This document shows, in pieces, positions 33,200 through 42,788 of a stretch of DNA of 64,000 bases. The notes beneath the pieces are model-generated. The model saw only the letters and a list, made by a program, of their open reading frames with translations. It was not told where the DNA came from and searched no databases. Where the stretch lies: assembly GCF_000521865.1 (NCBI RefSeq), contig NZ_JAME01000003.1, positions 144,643 through 208,642 on the forward strand, read 5' to 3'. The DNA comes from Roseivivax isoporae LMG 25204. GTDB lineage: Bacteria > Pseudomonadota > Alphaproteobacteria > Rhodobacterales > Rhodobacteraceae. The translations under genes and the position numbers were made by a program. The number at the start of each line of letters is the position of its first letter. The stretch's first letter is position 1.

Positions 33200-34021
33200 A
33201 TGACCGCGACGCCCACCCTGACCGACCGCACGGCGCTGGACCGCCACCGCACCCGCGCCCGGCGCGCGCCCGAGCTGTTCCTGCACGAGGCGGCGGCGGA
33301 CGATCTCGAGGATCGTCTCTCGGTGGTTAACAGGACGTTCACCCGCCCCGCCGTGGTCACGCCCTATCCCGAACTGTGGGAGGGCAGGCTGCCCGGCGCC
33401 TGCGTGGTCGCGGACGATGCGGTGCTCGCCCTCGAGCCCGGGGCGCACGATCTCGTCCTGCATGCGCTGGCGCTCCACTGGGCGGACGACCCGGTGGGCC
33501 AGCTCATCCAGTGCCGCCGCGCCCTGCAGCCGGACGGGCTGTTCCTTGGGGTGGCCTTCGGCGGCCGAACCCTCACCGAACTGCGCGCGGCACTCGGACA
33601 GGCCGAGGTCGAGGTCACCGGCGGGCTCAGTCCGCGCGTGGCGCCGATGGCCGACATCCGCGATCTGGGCGCGCTCCTGCAGCGGGCGGGGCTGGCCCTG
33701 CCGGTCGCGGACGGCTTCGCCCTGACCGCCACCTACGAAAGCGCGCTGCACCTCATGCGCGACCTGCGCGCCATGGGCGAGACCAACGCGCTCGCCGCGC
33801 GGCTGCGCCACCCGACGCGGCGGTCCGTCCTGATGCGCGCGGTCGCGCTTTACGCCGAGGCGTTCGCGGGCGAGGATGGGCGCGTTCCCGCGACCTTCGA
33901 CTTCGTGGCCCTGACGGGCTGGGCGCCCGACGAAAGCCAGCCGCGCCCGCTGCGCCCGGGCTCGGCCGCGCACCGGCTGGCCGATGTGCTGGGCACCGAG
34001 GAAAAACCGCTTCGGGATTGA
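33200..34021 (+). CDS. SAM-dependent methyltransferase (BioC/NDUFAF5-like)
   Basis: A 273-residue protein resembling the alphaproteobacterial relatives of NDUFAF5, a complex I assembly hydroxylase, and of BioC. Typical segments are LFLHEAAADDLEDRLSVVNR (residues about 26-45), HALALHWADDPVGQL and FGGRTLTELR. The usual glycine-rich SAM loop is weak (RPAVVTPYPELW), as in NDUFAF5-type proteins. The ribosome site is poor (CTCCCCTCC). It lies divergent to comF. A role in respiratory complex assembly is inference. Confidence 0.7.
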   Translation: MTATPTLTDRTALDRHRTRARRAPELFLHEAAADDLEDRLSVVNRTFTRPAVVTPYPELWEGRLPGACVVADDAVLALEPGAHDLVLHALALHWADDPVGQLIQCRRALQPDGLFLGVAFGGRTLTELRAALGQAEVEVTGGLSPRVAPMADIRDLGALLQRAGLALPVADGFALTATYESALHLMRDLRAMGETNALAARLRHPTRRSVLMRAVALYAEAFAGEDGRVPATFDFVALTGWAPDESQPRPLRPGSAAHRLADVLGTEEKPLRD

Positions 34022-34033
34022 ACGATTCCGAGA

Positions 34034-34061
34034 TTGAACCGAAGGCCGCGGTCGTTACGTA
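34034..34061 (+). promoter_or_regulatory. Possible promoter of hemH
   Basis: TTGAAC (34034-34039) and TACGTA (34056-34061) are 16 bases apart, about 30 bases before the hemH start. The -10 is a weak match. Confidence 0.3.
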
Positions 34062-34094
34062 TCAGGCCTGACTAGAAAGGATCAGGACGACGTG

Positions 34095-35159
34095 ATGCTG
34101 GATGCCTCAAAGGCCGCAACCCGGCCCGCCCACGCCCCCGCCGACCACCCCAAGGTCGCCGCCGAGAAGGTCGGCATCCTGCTGGCCAATCTCGGCACGC
34201 CGGACAATTACGACTACTGGTCGATGCGGCGCTATCTCAACGAGTTCCTGTCGGACCGCCGCGTCATCGACTACAGCCCTTGGCTGTGGCAGCCGCTCCT
34301 GCAGCTCGTGATCCTGTCCAAGCGCCCGTTCTCGAGCGGCGAGGCCTACAAGTCGATCTGGAACGAGGACAAGGGCGAAAGCCCCCTCATGACGATCACC
34401 AAGGCGCAGACCGCGCGGATCGCCAAGGCCATGCAGGACCGCTACGGCGACCAGGTCGAAGTCGATTTCTGCATGCGCTACGGCAACCCGTCGACGAAGT
34501 CGAAGGTGCGCAAGCTCGTCGAGGCGGGATGCCGGCGGATCCTGTTCTTCCCGCTCTACCCGCATTACGCGGGCGCGACCTCGGCCACCGCCAACGACGC
34601 CTTCTTCCGCGCGCTGATGGACGAGAAGTGGCAGCCGACCGCGCGCACGGTCGATCCCTACTTCTCGCATCCGCTCTACATCGAGGCGCTGGCGCAGTCG
34701 ATCGAGCGCGCCTATGCCGGGCTCGAGACGCGGCCCGACATCCTCGTCTGCTCCTATCACGGCGTGCCCAAGCGCTACCTGATGGAGGGTGACCCCTACC
34801 ATTGCCAGTGCCAGAAGACGACGCGGCTCCTGAAGGAGCGGCTCGGCTGGGCGGATACCGAGATCACGACGACCTTCCAGTCGCGCTTCGGACCCGAGGA
34901 ATGGCTCAAGCCCTACACGGTCGAGGAGGTCGCCCGCCTCGCCGAGGAGGATGGCAAGAAGCGGATCGCGGTCTGCGCCCCCGCCTTTTCGGCCGACTGT
35001 ATCGAGACGCTCGAAGAGATCAACGAGGAGATCAAGGAGAGCTTCGAGGAGGCCGGCGGCGAGGAATTCACCTACATTCCCTGCCTCAACGACGACGACG
35101 CGCATATCGCGGCGCTGTCTGCCGTGATCGAGGATAACCTCGAGGGCTGGCTCGACTGA
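34095..35159 (+). CDS. hemH: Ferrochelatase
   Basis: A 354-residue ferrochelatase inserting Fe(II) into protoporphyrin IX, the last step of haem synthesis. VGILLANLGTPDNYDYWSMR opens the domain, the metal-site histidine is in SYHGVPKRYL, and a glutamate-rich FSADCIETLEEINEEIKE segment follows. A Cys-Gln-Cys in PYHCQCQKTTR is noteworthy, as some ferrochelatases bind iron-sulfur clusters. GTG at 34092 and ATG at 34095 are adjacent; the ATG is chosen. The site AAAGGATCAGGACG precedes it. Confidence 0.93.
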   Translation: MLDASKAATRPAHAPADHPKVAAEKVGILLANLGTPDNYDYWSMRRYLNEFLSDRRVIDYSPWLWQPLLQLVILSKRPFSSGEAYKSIWNEDKGESPLMTITKAQTARIAKAMQDRYGDQVEVDFCMRYGNPSTKSKVRKLVEAGCRRILFFPLYPHYAGATSATANDAFFRALMDEKWQPTARTVDPYFSHPLYIEALAQSIERAYAGLETRPDILVCSYHGVPKRYLMEGDPYHCQCQKTTRLLKERLGWADTEITTTFQSRFGPEEWLKPYTVEEVARLAEEDGKKRIAVCAPAFSADCIETLEEINEEIKESFEEAGGEEFTYIPCLNDDDAHIAALSAVIEDNLEGWLD

Positions 35160-35359
35160 ACGTGCGGTCCTGCCACGGCACGGCGGCGGATTTTCCGCGA
35201 TAAGGCCGCAATCCCGCCCTCGCCTGTGCGGATTGTTGCGGCTTTCTGGCTGAACGTGCGGAGCAACCGCGCGCTGCGGGGGTGGGGTCTTCATGACTGG
35301 CTTCCCACACTCCCGCGGTGCGACGGTGATCCCGTCCCTCCTCAGAGGCGTTCGCCGCG

Positions 35360-36190
35360 ATGACGCAACAGACCCGGACCCCCTTCGACGGCGCGCTCAG
35401 GCGCATCGGCCTTCTGCTGGCGCGGTTCCTGACCCGGGCGGACGGGCGCGGCAGCACCTACGCGCCCGCCGATTTCGCCAAGCTGTCGGCGACGCTGCGC
35501 AAGGGTGACGTGCTGCTGGTCGACGGCCAGTCGCTTGTGGGCAGTTCGGTCAAGTACCTCACCCAGTCCACCTGGTCGCACGTGGCGCTCTACGTGGGCG
35601 ATGCGCTCGGTCCGGCGCCGGACGGAGGCGAGCCGCACCGGCTGGTCGAGGTCAATCTCGGCGAGGGCTGCGTGTCCTCGCCGTTGTCGAAATATGCGAG
35701 CTTTCACACCCGCATCTGCCGGCCCCGCGGGCTCAGTCCCGAGGACCGCGCCCGTGTGGTGGCGTTCATGATCGAGCGCATCGGCCTGAAATACGACCTG
35801 CGCAACATCTTCGACCTGATGCGTTTCTTCCTGCCGCGCCCGCCGGTGCCCCAGCGCTGGCGGCGGCGCATGCTGGCGCTCGGCTCCGGGGATCCCACGC
35901 GGGCGATCTGTTCTTCGCTCGTGGCGCAGGCTTTCCAGCACGTGGGCTACCCGATCCTGCCCACCGTGCGCGAGGTCAAGCTGCGCACCCGGTCGAGCGA
36001 GACGCGGCGCGAAATCCTGCACATCCGGCACCATTCGCTCTACGCGCCGCGGGATTTCGACATCTCGCCCTATTTCGAGATCGTGAAGCCGCATCTCGCC
36101 CAGGGCTTCGATCCCGCCGCACTGATCTGGGCGCACGAGGTCCCGGACGAGGTCGGCGGCGCCGAGGCCTACCAGTTCGCGGCGGAGTGA
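35360..36190 (+). CDS. YiiX/YebB-like NlpC/P60-fold (permuted papain) hydrolase
   Basis: A 276-residue protein of the permuted NlpC/P60 (YiiX-type) cysteine hydrolase group. The histidine is in STWSHVALYVG near residue 75 and the cysteine in RAICSSLVAQAF near 190, reversed relative to ordinary NlpC enzymes. KGDVLLVDGQSLVGSSVKYL at 48-67 is the usual first strand. No signal peptide is apparent. The family acts on amide bonds in lipids or peptidoglycan, with the substrate here unknown. About 200 bases without other features precede it. Confidence 0.75.
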   Translation: MTQQTRTPFDGALRRIGLLLARFLTRADGRGSTYAPADFAKLSATLRKGDVLLVDGQSLVGSSVKYLTQSTWSHVALYVGDALGPAPDGGEPHRLVEVNLGEGCVSSPLSKYASFHTRICRPRGLSPEDRARVVAFMIERIGLKYDLRNIFDLMRFFLPRPPVPQRWRRRMLALGSGDPTRAICSSLVAQAFQHVGYPILPTVREVKLRTRSSETRREILHIRHHSLYAPRDFDISPYFEIVKPHLAQGFDPAALIWAHEVPDEVGGAEAYQFAAE

Positions 36191-36203
36191 TCGGAAACGG
36201 CTC

Positions 36204-36689
36204 TCAGACCAGTTCGCGCGGCACCACGAAATCGACGGTGCGCGCCTCGCCCCAGGCAAGGTCGGGCCAGAGCGTGCCGGGCAGGTCCGCCACCAGCGTC
36301 GCGCCGGTCGGATAGTCGCGGAAGCGCGGATGGACGGGCGGATCCTCGACGATGCGCCCGGCGAATTCGGCAAATCCCGGATTGTGCCCGATGACCAGCA
36401 CCGCCTCGCCGTCGGCATGGTGCAGCGCCCGCAGGATCGTGTGCGGGTCCGCGTGATAGAGCCGGTCCTCGAACCGCACGGGCGCGTCGATGTCGAGCCG
36501 CGCCAGCGTCTCGCGCGTGCGCGTCGAGGAGGAACACAGCACCTGGTCCGGCAGGTAGTCGTGCGCGCGCATCCAGTCTCCGAGCGCCTCGGCGCTCTTG
36601 CGGCCCCGCGGGTTCAGCGGCCGGGCGTGATCGTCCTCGCCGAGCGACCAGTCCGACTTGGCGTGACGCATGAGGAAAAGCCGGGGCAC
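36204..36689 (-). CDS. SixA-type histidine phosphatase
   Basis: A 161-residue branch-2 histidine phosphatase with the phospho-acceptor His9 in LMRHAKSDW and the second histidine His102 in VIGHNPGF. Size and RHAKSDW are typical for the SixA family, which removes phosphate from histidine of phosphotransfer proteins. It lies 12 bases after argB and is likely co-transcribed with it. Its phosphoprotein target is unknown. Confidence 0.84.
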   Translation of the reverse strand: MPRLFLMRHAKSDWSLGEDDHARPLNPRGRKSAEALGDWMRAHDYLPDQVLCSSSTRTRETLARLDIDAPVRFEDRLYHADPHTILRALHHADGEAVLVIGHNPGFAEFAGRIVEDPPVHPRFRDYPTGATLVADLPGTLWPDLAWGEARTVDFVVPRELV

Positions 36690-36701
36690 GCGCGGACCGC
36701 C

Positions 36702-37595
36702 TCAGTCCGACGCGCTGCGGCTGGGAAGATCGGGCGACCGTATCAGCGACCCCGCGCCATGCTCGGTGAAAAGCTCGAGCAGGCAGGCATTGGGCACACG
36801 GCCGTCGAGGATCACGACCCCGCGCACGCCCTGCTCGATCGCCTTCAGCGCCGTCTCGGTCTTGGGGATCATGCCGCCCGCGATCACGCCCTCGGCGGTC
36901 AGCTTGCGCACGTCGTCGGGCGAGAGCTGCGTGACGACCTCGCCCGAGGCGTCCTTCACCCCGGCGACGTCGGTCAGGAGCAGGAGCCGGTCGGCCGCCA
37001 GCGCGCCGGCGATGGCGCCCGCGGCGGTGTCGCCGTTCACGTTGAAAGTCTCGAGCGGGTCCATGCCGGTGGCGACGGGGGCCACGACCGGGATGATCCC
37101 CGCCGAGAAGAGGTCGCGCAGCACCTGCACGTTCATCTCGATGGGCCGCCCGACGAAGCCCAGTTCGGGATCGTCGGCCTCGCACACCATGAGGTCGTCA
37201 TCCTTGCCCGAAAGCCCGACCGCGCGGCCGCCTTCGTCCATGATCGCCTGCACGATGCGCTTGTTCACGAGGCCGGTCAGGACCATCTCGACGACCTCGA
37301 CCGTCTTCTGGTCGGTGACACGCTTGCCGCGCACGAACCGCGACTCGATCCCGAGCCGCCCGAGCAGGTCGTTGATCATCGGCCCGCCGCCATGCACGAC
37401 GATCGGGTTCATGCCGACCTGCCGCATCAGCACGATGTCGCGGGCAAATCGGGCCATTTCCGTCGCATCGCCCATGGCGTTGCCGCCGAACTTCACGACG
37501 ACGACCGCGCCGGAATAGCGCTGCATGTAGGGAAGCGCCTCGGAAAGCGTGCGTGCGGTGGCGTGCCAGTCTCGGTTCATGTCCTGCGGTTTCAT
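36702..37595 (-). CDS. argB: Acetylglutamate kinase
   Basis: A 297-residue amino acid kinase for the second step of arginine synthesis. The phosphate loop [19 protein letters not shown] and the C-terminal [20 protein letters not shown] block are diagnostic; the extra N-terminal helix marks the arginine-inhibited hexameric type. Two starts are possible, ATG at 37595 and ATG at 37580; the longer keeps the N-terminal helix. It follows engB after 70 bases in the conserved yidC-MOSC-engB-argB order. Confidence 0.94.
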   Translation of the reverse strand: MKPQDMNRDWHATARTLSEALPYMQRYSGAVVVVKFGGNAMGDATEMARFARDIVLMRQVGMNPIVVHGGGPMINDLLGRLGIESRFVRGKRVTDQKTVEVVEMVLTGLVNKRIVQAIMDEGGRAVGLSGKDDDLMVCEADDPELGFVGRPIEMNVQVLRDLFSAGIIPVVAPVATGMDPLETFNVNGDTAAGAIAGALAADRLLLLTDVAGVKDASGEVVTQLSPDDVRKLTAEGVIAGGMIPKTETALKAIEQGVRGVVILDGRVPNACLLELFTEHGAGSLIRSPDLPSRSASD

Positions 37596-37665
37596 CTCTC
37601 GCCGGTCCGGAATGCGGGCCCGCCGGTTATCGGGCGAGACGCGGCCGGGCGCAAGGGCCCGGCGT

Positions 37666-38319
37666 TCAGGGCAGCGTGGCGATGATGCCGCGCAGGACGT
37701 CGATGCCGTCGCCCGTCTCGGAGGAGGTCAGCACGATCTCGGGAAACGCGGCCGGATGGGGCCCGAGCGCCCCGCGCACCTGGTCGAGAACGCGGTCGAG
37801 GTCGCGCGCCTTGACCTTGTCGGCCTTGGTCAGCACCGCCTGGAAGGTCACCGCGCTGCGGTCGAGCAGCGTCAGGATCTCCTCGTCCACCTTCTTGACC
37901 CCGTGGCGCGCGTCGATCAGCACGAAGGCCCGGCGCAGGCCGGCGCGGCCAGACAGGTAGCGCTTGAGCAGGCGCTGCCAGCGCTCGACCACGGCCACCG
38001 GCGCGTTCGCGAAACCGTAGCCCGGCAGGTCGACGAGGTAGTGCGTCTCGCCCAGCGTGAAGTAGTTGATCTCCTGCGTGCGGCCGGGCGTGTTCGATGC
38101 CCGCGCAAGCCCGCGCCGGCCGGTCAGCGCGTTGATCAGCGACGATTTTCCCACGTTCGACCGCCCGGCAAAGCAGACCTCGACGCGGTCGTCCGCGGGC
38201 AGCCCCTCCATGGCAACGACGCCCTTGAGGAAATCGGCGCCGGGCGCGAACAGCCGGTGCGCGGCGGCGGCGGCCTCTGCCTCGGGGGCGGGGGCAAGGG
38301 GGAAGGGCAGGGAGGTCAC
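37666..38319 (-). CDS. engB: Ribosome biogenesis GTP-binding protein YihA/YsxC (EngB)
   Basis: A 217-residue GTPase needed for 50S assembly. G1 is GRSNVGKSS at 52-60, G3 is DLPGYG and G4 is TKAD, with the short EngB insert LDRVLDQVR. The start is GTG overlapping the MOSC stop codon (GTGA). An extended frame upstream is a shadow. It is part of the yidC-MOSC-engB-argB operon. Confidence 0.94.
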   Translation of the reverse strand: MTSLPFPLAPAPEAEAAAAAHRLFAPGADFLKGVVAMEGLPADDRVEVCFAGRSNVGKSSLINALTGRRGLARASNTPGRTQEINYFTLGETHYLVDLPGYGFANAPVAVVERWQRLLKRYLSGRAGLRRAFVLIDARHGVKKVDEEILTLLDRSAVTFQAVLTKADKVKARDLDRVLDQVRGALGPHPAAFPEIVLTSSETGDGIDVLRGIIATLP

Positions 38320-39059
38320 AGGAGCCGCACCGTGTCGCCGGTGGTCACGCGGCCGCCGCGCACCACTTCGGCCATGACCGAGAAATCCGTGTGGCCCCAG
38401 CTGCCGAGGGTCGCCAGCATGTCCGTGTCGCGTTGCCCGGTGTCGGGATTGGCCTCGGTCGCGCGGCAGCGCCCGGTGCGCTCGCGCACCTTGAACACCG
38501 CGCCGCCCACCTGCACCTCGCGGCCGATCCAGTCGAATTCCTCCCACGGGGCGAGACCGTCCAGCCACACATTGCCGCGCCAGCGGTGGATCGACAGCGG
38601 GCGGCCAATCCGCTGCTCGACCGCGCGGTGCGACGACATGTTGCAGAGCGTGAGTGACGCAAAGTCGCTGTCGGTCATGCCGCGCGCCTGCGCGCGCACG
38701 ATCCGCGCGGGCTGCCACGTGCTGTCCCCGTGCAGCGGGCGGACCCAGTCGAGGAAGGCGGCGCCGTCACGGTCGGGCGAAAGCGTGATGTCGGGCCGGT
38801 CGGGGTGCGACAGCGTGACCGTCTCCGCCGCCTCGTCGAGCCGGACCGAGATCGCCATCAGCGCCGGGACGTTGGCGCCTCGGGTGAAGTTGCGGCAGGG
38901 CAGCCATTCGGAGCCGTCCGCGTCCGAGCGCTGGTGCGCCACGGCCCAGACCCGGTCCCACGGCATCGTGCGGCCGGCGGTCAGGTCGACCGCCTCCACC
39001 GCCTCGCGGCCGTGCGCCTTGATCGGAAAGCGCCAGAGCCCGGTGACCCGTGCGCTCAT
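38316..39059 (-). CDS. MOSC domain protein (molybdenum cofactor sulfurase C-terminal type)
   Basis: A 247-residue protein with an N-terminal MOSC_N beta-barrel (VTGLWRFPIKAHGREAVEAV at 5-24) and a MOSC domain ending in FKVRERTGRCRATEANPDTG, whose cysteine near residue 200 is the conserved one. Such proteins carry sulfur or metal-sulfur groups to molybdenum enzymes. In Rhodobacteraceae it is a fixed member of the yidC operon. Start ATG overlaps the yidC stop (ATGA) and the end overlaps engB. Confidence 0.88.
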   Translation of the reverse strand: MSARVTGLWRFPIKAHGREAVEAVDLTAGRTMPWDRVWAVAHQRSDADGSEWLPCRNFTRGANVPALMAISVRLDEAAETVTLSHPDRPDITLSPDRDGAAFLDWVRPLHGDSTWQPARIVRAQARGMTDSDFASLTLCNMSSHRAVEQRIGRPLSIHRWRGNVWLDGLAPWEEFDWIGREVQVGGAVFKVRERTGRCRATEANPDTGQRDTDMLATLGSWGHTDFSVMAEVVRGGRVTTGDTVRLL

Positions 39060-40948
39060 TTCCTTCCCGACTTGGTACCGGCGTCCTTGGCCTCGCGCGG
39101 GCCGCGCGAGAAGCTCGACTTGATGTTGCCGAACACGTCCGGCTTGTAGCCCTGGCTCCGCATGATCGAGTACTGCTGGATGAACGTGATCGTGTTGTTC
39201 GCGATCCAGTAGACCACCAGGCCACTGGCGAAGCCGCCCAGCATGAACATGAACACCCACGGCATCCAGGCGAAGATCATCGCCTGCGTCGGGTCGGGCG
39301 GCGCCGGGTTCAGTTTCTGCTGCAGCCACATCGAGATGCCGAGCAGCAGCGGCAGGATGCCGATGAAGATCAGCGCCACGATCGACCCCGGTTCCGGCGC
39401 GGCCCAGGGCAGGAGCCCGAAGAGGTTGAAGAACGACGTCGGGTCGGGCGCGGACAGGTCCTGGAACGGTCCGAAGAACGGCGCGTGCCGCAGCTCGAGC
39501 GTGACGAAGATCACCTTGTAGAGCGAGAAGAAGATCGGGATCTGCAGCAGGATCGGCAGGCAGCCCGAGGCCGGGTTCACCTTTTCCTTCTTGTAGAGCT
39601 CCATCATCTCCTGCTGGAGCTTCTGGCGGTCGTCGCCGGCACGCTCCTTGATCTTCTCCATCTCGGGCTGGAGTTCCTTCATCTTCGCCATCGAGACGTA
39701 GGACTTGTAGGCCAGCGGGAAGAGGATCGCCTTGATGATCAGGGTGAGGCCGATGATCGACCAGCCCATGTTGCCGATCAGCTTGTTCAGCTCGTGCAGG
39801 CCGACGAAGATCGGCTTGGTCAGGAAGAAGAACCAGCCCCAGTCGATCGAGTCGACGAAGCGGTCGATCTCGGGCGCGTTCGGGTCGCGCTCGACGCCGA
39901 TCATGCGCGAGATCCATCCCGGCTGGTTCTGGTAGTCGCGGATCGCCTCCCATTCCTTGGCGCCGGCGAAGAGGCGCGTGGTCACCTCGGCGCTCTGGCC
40001 GGCGGCGACGGACATGGTCGGCAGGACCTGCTCGGTCTGGTAGATGTCGCGGCGCTCGTCGTACTTGGCGACCGCCTTGAAGCCCTGGCCCTGCGGCGGG
40101 ATCATCGTCGACATCCAGTAATGGTCGGTGAAGCCGATCCAGCCGTCCTCGGCCACCTGGAAGACCTCGGCACGGGCGCCCTCGGCGGCATTCTGGTCGA
40201 GCTCGGTAAGGTTGTCCCACGAGGTCTCGGTCAGCTCGCCATCGGACATGACGATGGCGCCTTCGTGCAGGATGAAGAAGTTCTTGGCGTTCACGGGTTC
40301 GCCGTGGCGCGCGAGGATTCCGTAGGGCGCGAGCGCGGCCGTGGCCTCGGTCGGGTTCTCGATGCGCTGGGTGACGGTGAACATGTAGTTGTCGTCGACC
40401 GCGATGGTGCGGTCGAAGATCAGCCCGTTCGGGCTTTCCCAGCGCAGCGTGACCGGGGCGCCGGGCGCCAGCGTCCCGCCGTCCGCCACCGTCCACTCGG
40501 TGTTGGGCCCGGGCACGTCCTCGGGCGCGACGCCCTGGCCGGGGGCCCAGCCGTAGAGCGCGTAATAGGCGTCCTGGCCGCCGACCGGGTTGAACAGGTG
40601 GACGATCTCGGAATCGTCCTCGATCGTCTCGGTGTAGTCCTTGAGCTGCAGGTCGTCGATGCGACCGCCGAGCAGCGAGATGGAGCCCGCGAGCCGCGGG
40701 GTGTCGATCTCGACGCGCGGCACGTCGGCGCCCGCGCTCTGCGGCTCGGTCTCGTTGCTGTCGGTGGTGGCGGCGTCGGGCGCGGCGCTCGGCGTGACGG
40801 CGGTGCCGTCGGCCGATTGCGTGTCCGACACGGTCGTGCCCTCGTCGGTGATCTCCGGCTCGGGGGGCGGGAACAGCAGGAACCACACGAGGATCACGAG
40901 GAAGCTGAGCGCCGTCGCAATGATGAGGTTCTTGTTCTGATTGTCCAT
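39056..40948 (-). CDS. yidC: Membrane protein insertase YidC
   Basis: A 630-residue gram-negative YidC. N-terminal span at about 5-23 (NKNLIIATALSFLVILVWFL), a low-complexity Thr/Ala linker, the large periplasmic domain (about 80-390) and the conserved five-helix C-terminal region with MKELQPEMEKIKERAGDDRQ, CLPILLQIPIFFSLYKVIF and FGLLPWAAP. It inserts inner-membrane proteins with and without Sec. The rpmH-rnpA-yidD part of the usual cluster lies 3.3 kb away here. It is the first gene of the yidC-MOSC-engB-argB operon. Confidence 0.96.
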   Translation of the reverse strand: MDNQNKNLIIATALSFLVILVWFLLFPPPEPEITDEGTTVSDTQSADGTAVTPSAAPDAATTDSNETEPQSAGADVPRVEIDTPRLAGSISLLGGRIDDLQLKDYTETIEDDSEIVHLFNPVGGQDAYYALYGWAPGQGVAPEDVPGPNTEWTVADGGTLAPGAPVTLRWESPNGLIFDRTIAVDDNYMFTVTQRIENPTEATAALAPYGILARHGEPVNAKNFFILHEGAIVMSDGELTETSWDNLTELDQNAAEGARAEVFQVAEDGWIGFTDHYWMSTMIPPQGQGFKAVAKYDERRDIYQTEQVLPTMSVAAGQSAEVTTRLFAGAKEWEAIRDYQNQPGWISRMIGVERDPNAPEIDRFVDSIDWGWFFFLTKPIFVGLHELNKLIGNMGWSIIGLTLIIKAILFPLAYKSYVSMAKMKELQPEMEKIKERAGDDRQKLQQEMMELYKKEKVNPASGCLPILLQIPIFFSLYKVIFVTLELRHAPFFGPFQDLSAPDPTSFFNLFGLLPWAAPEPGSIVALIFIGILPLLLGISMWLQQKLNPAPPDPTQAMIFAWMPWVFMFMLGGFASGLVVYWIANNTITFIQQYSIMRSQGYKPDVFGNIKSSFSRGPREAKDAGTKSGRK

Positions 40949-41073
40949 AAGGTGTGGATCCCCGTCCTGGGCTGGGTCTGCGGCGGTTCAACAGACCGCG
41001 TGGGCCGAGGTCAAGGGGAATCGCGGTCACATCCGGGCAAGGTGACCGCCCGTCGCGGGACCGTTCGCGGCGC

Positions 41074-42624
41074 TCAGCGGGCCTTGCGCCGCGTGCCCGG
41101 CAGGGGATCGAGCGTGCCCAGCGTCGCCGCGTGGCGGCGGGCCCAGTCGGCGAACTGCGTCGCGGGCATGGGCCGCGCGATTCCGAAGCCCTGCACGTGG
41201 TCGCAGCCCAGCTGAGCGAGGAGCGCATGTTCGCCCGCGCTCTCGACCCCCTCGGCGAGCGTGGCGATCCCCAGCTGGTCGGCGAGGCTCAGGAGCGCGC
41301 AGACCATGCGCCGCTGCGCGGGGTCGCGGTCGATCCGGGCGACGAAGCTGCGGTCGATCTTGATGCGGTCCGCGGGCAGGCGCTGCAGCGACAGGATCGA
41401 CTGGTTGCCGGTCCCGAAATCGTCGAGGTCGATGCCGCACCCGAGCGCCTTGAGCTGCGCCGCGACACGCGCGACCTCGCATTCGCCGGAGACGGCGAGC
41501 ACGGTCTCGAGCACCTCGACCACCAGCCGCTTGCCGTCGAGCCCGTAGCGGTCGAGGTCCCATTTCAGCTTTTCCGGAAAGGTCGGGTCGCGCAGTTCCC
41601 GCGCCGAGAGGTTGATGCCCACCCGCGGAATGTCGAGGCCCTGCGCGTCCCAGTCCCGCAGCGCGGCGAGGGCGGCCCGGCGGATGACGTCCCCGAGCCG
41701 CGGCATGTGGCCGCCACGTTCCGCCGCGTCGAGGAACTGCGCGGGCGAGATCACGCCGTAATCGGGATGCACCCAGCGCGCCAACGCCTCCACCCCGCTG
41801 ATGCGGCCGGTCGAGGTGCAGATCTGCGGCTGGAACCAGGGCTGAATCTCGCCGTTCTCGAGCGCCTGCGGCAGGCCCGAGCGCACCGCGTCGCGCATGG
41901 CCTGCGACACGCACAGGCCGGAGGACCAGACGCGGATGGCGGAGCGGCCCTGGCGCGACGCCTCTGACAGTGCCGACAGCGCAGCGTCGAGCAGCGACTC
42001 GCCGCTCGCGCCGGGGCCGAGCCGGTCGGAGCCGCAGATGCCGAGCGATGCGGTCAGGTAGCGCTTGCCGCGATCGAGGCGCAGCGGCTCCTCCAGCGCG
42101 GCCTGGAGCCGGCAGCCGAGATCGGTCAGCGATTCCGTGTCGAGGCGGGCGCCCGGGGCGAGAAGGGCGAGAAAGCGCTGGTCGCCCACGGCGAACACCG
42201 CGTCCTCCGCCCGCAGCGCGCCGCGCAGCCGGGCAAGGCAGGTGTCGCGCGCCTGCGACGCGGCGCGTTCGCCGTCCTCCGCCCCGATGGCGGCGATGCC
42301 CTCCACGTCCATCGCCACGCAGCCGGTGGCGAGGCAGGCGGCGTCCGCGTCGCGCAGCAGGCGGCCCGCCAGGGCCTCCGCCCGCGGGATGTCGAGCCGG
42401 TCGACCCGCACGGGCAGGGCCGCGACCGCCGGCGGCCGCGTCGCCGTCGCCGTCGCCAGGATGACCGCCGTGCAGAGCGATGCGGCGAGCAGGAGCGGCT
42501 CGCCGCCGATCCACCAGGCGCCCAGCACCGCGGCGGCCACGACGGCCACCGCCCAAGGACCGCCGGCGAGCCGGCGCAGTGCCGTACCGGCGCGCGCGCC
42601 GGTCGTTCCGGATTTCCGGATCAT
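41074..42624 (-). CDS. Membrane-anchored GGDEF-EAL protein with degenerate GGDEF
   Basis: A 516-residue protein. Two hydrophobic helices lie at about 25-65 (WAVAVVAAAVLGAWWIG, PLLLAASLCTAVILATATA). The GGDEF domain has AVGDQ at the active site and so should not make c-di-GMP. The EAL domain is intact: VEALARW, INLSARE, EVLETVL, DDFGTG, KIDRSFV, AEGVES and QGFGIARPM, so it is likely an active phosphodiesterase, perhaps GTP-modulated. ATG at 42624 (MIRKSG) is preferred over one 19 codons earlier. It sits between yidC and ttcA, divergent from the latter. Confidence 0.85.
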   Translation of the reverse strand: MIRKSGTTGARAGTALRRLAGGPWAVAVVAAAVLGAWWIGGEPLLLAASLCTAVILATATATRPPAVAALPVRVDRLDIPRAEALAGRLLRDADAACLATGCVAMDVEGIAAIGAEDGERAASQARDTCLARLRGALRAEDAVFAVGDQRFLALLAPGARLDTESLTDLGCRLQAALEEPLRLDRGKRYLTASLGICGSDRLGPGASGESLLDAALSALSEASRQGRSAIRVWSSGLCVSQAMRDAVRSGLPQALENGEIQPWFQPQICTSTGRISGVEALARWVHPDYGVISPAQFLDAAERGGHMPRLGDVIRRAALAALRDWDAQGLDIPRVGINLSARELRDPTFPEKLKWDLDRYGLDGKRLVVEVLETVLAVSGECEVARVAAQLKALGCGIDLDDFGTGNQSILSLQRLPADRIKIDRSFVARIDRDPAQRRMVCALLSLADQLGIATLAEGVESAGEHALLAQLGCDHVQGFGIARPMPATQFADWARRHAATLGTLDPLPGTRRKAR

Positions 42625-42788
42625 GCCAAGCCCCCCAGCCGCTATGATCGGGGCCGACCCTACGTGCGAGCCCTGAGGCAAGCGTTAACGCTCGTACGGA
42701 TTCCCGATCGCATTCGACGGACCGTCGGGCGTGGGCCGACGCACGCGCCCCCTTCCCGCGCGGGCGGCTTTGCTTTACTGCCGCGGCC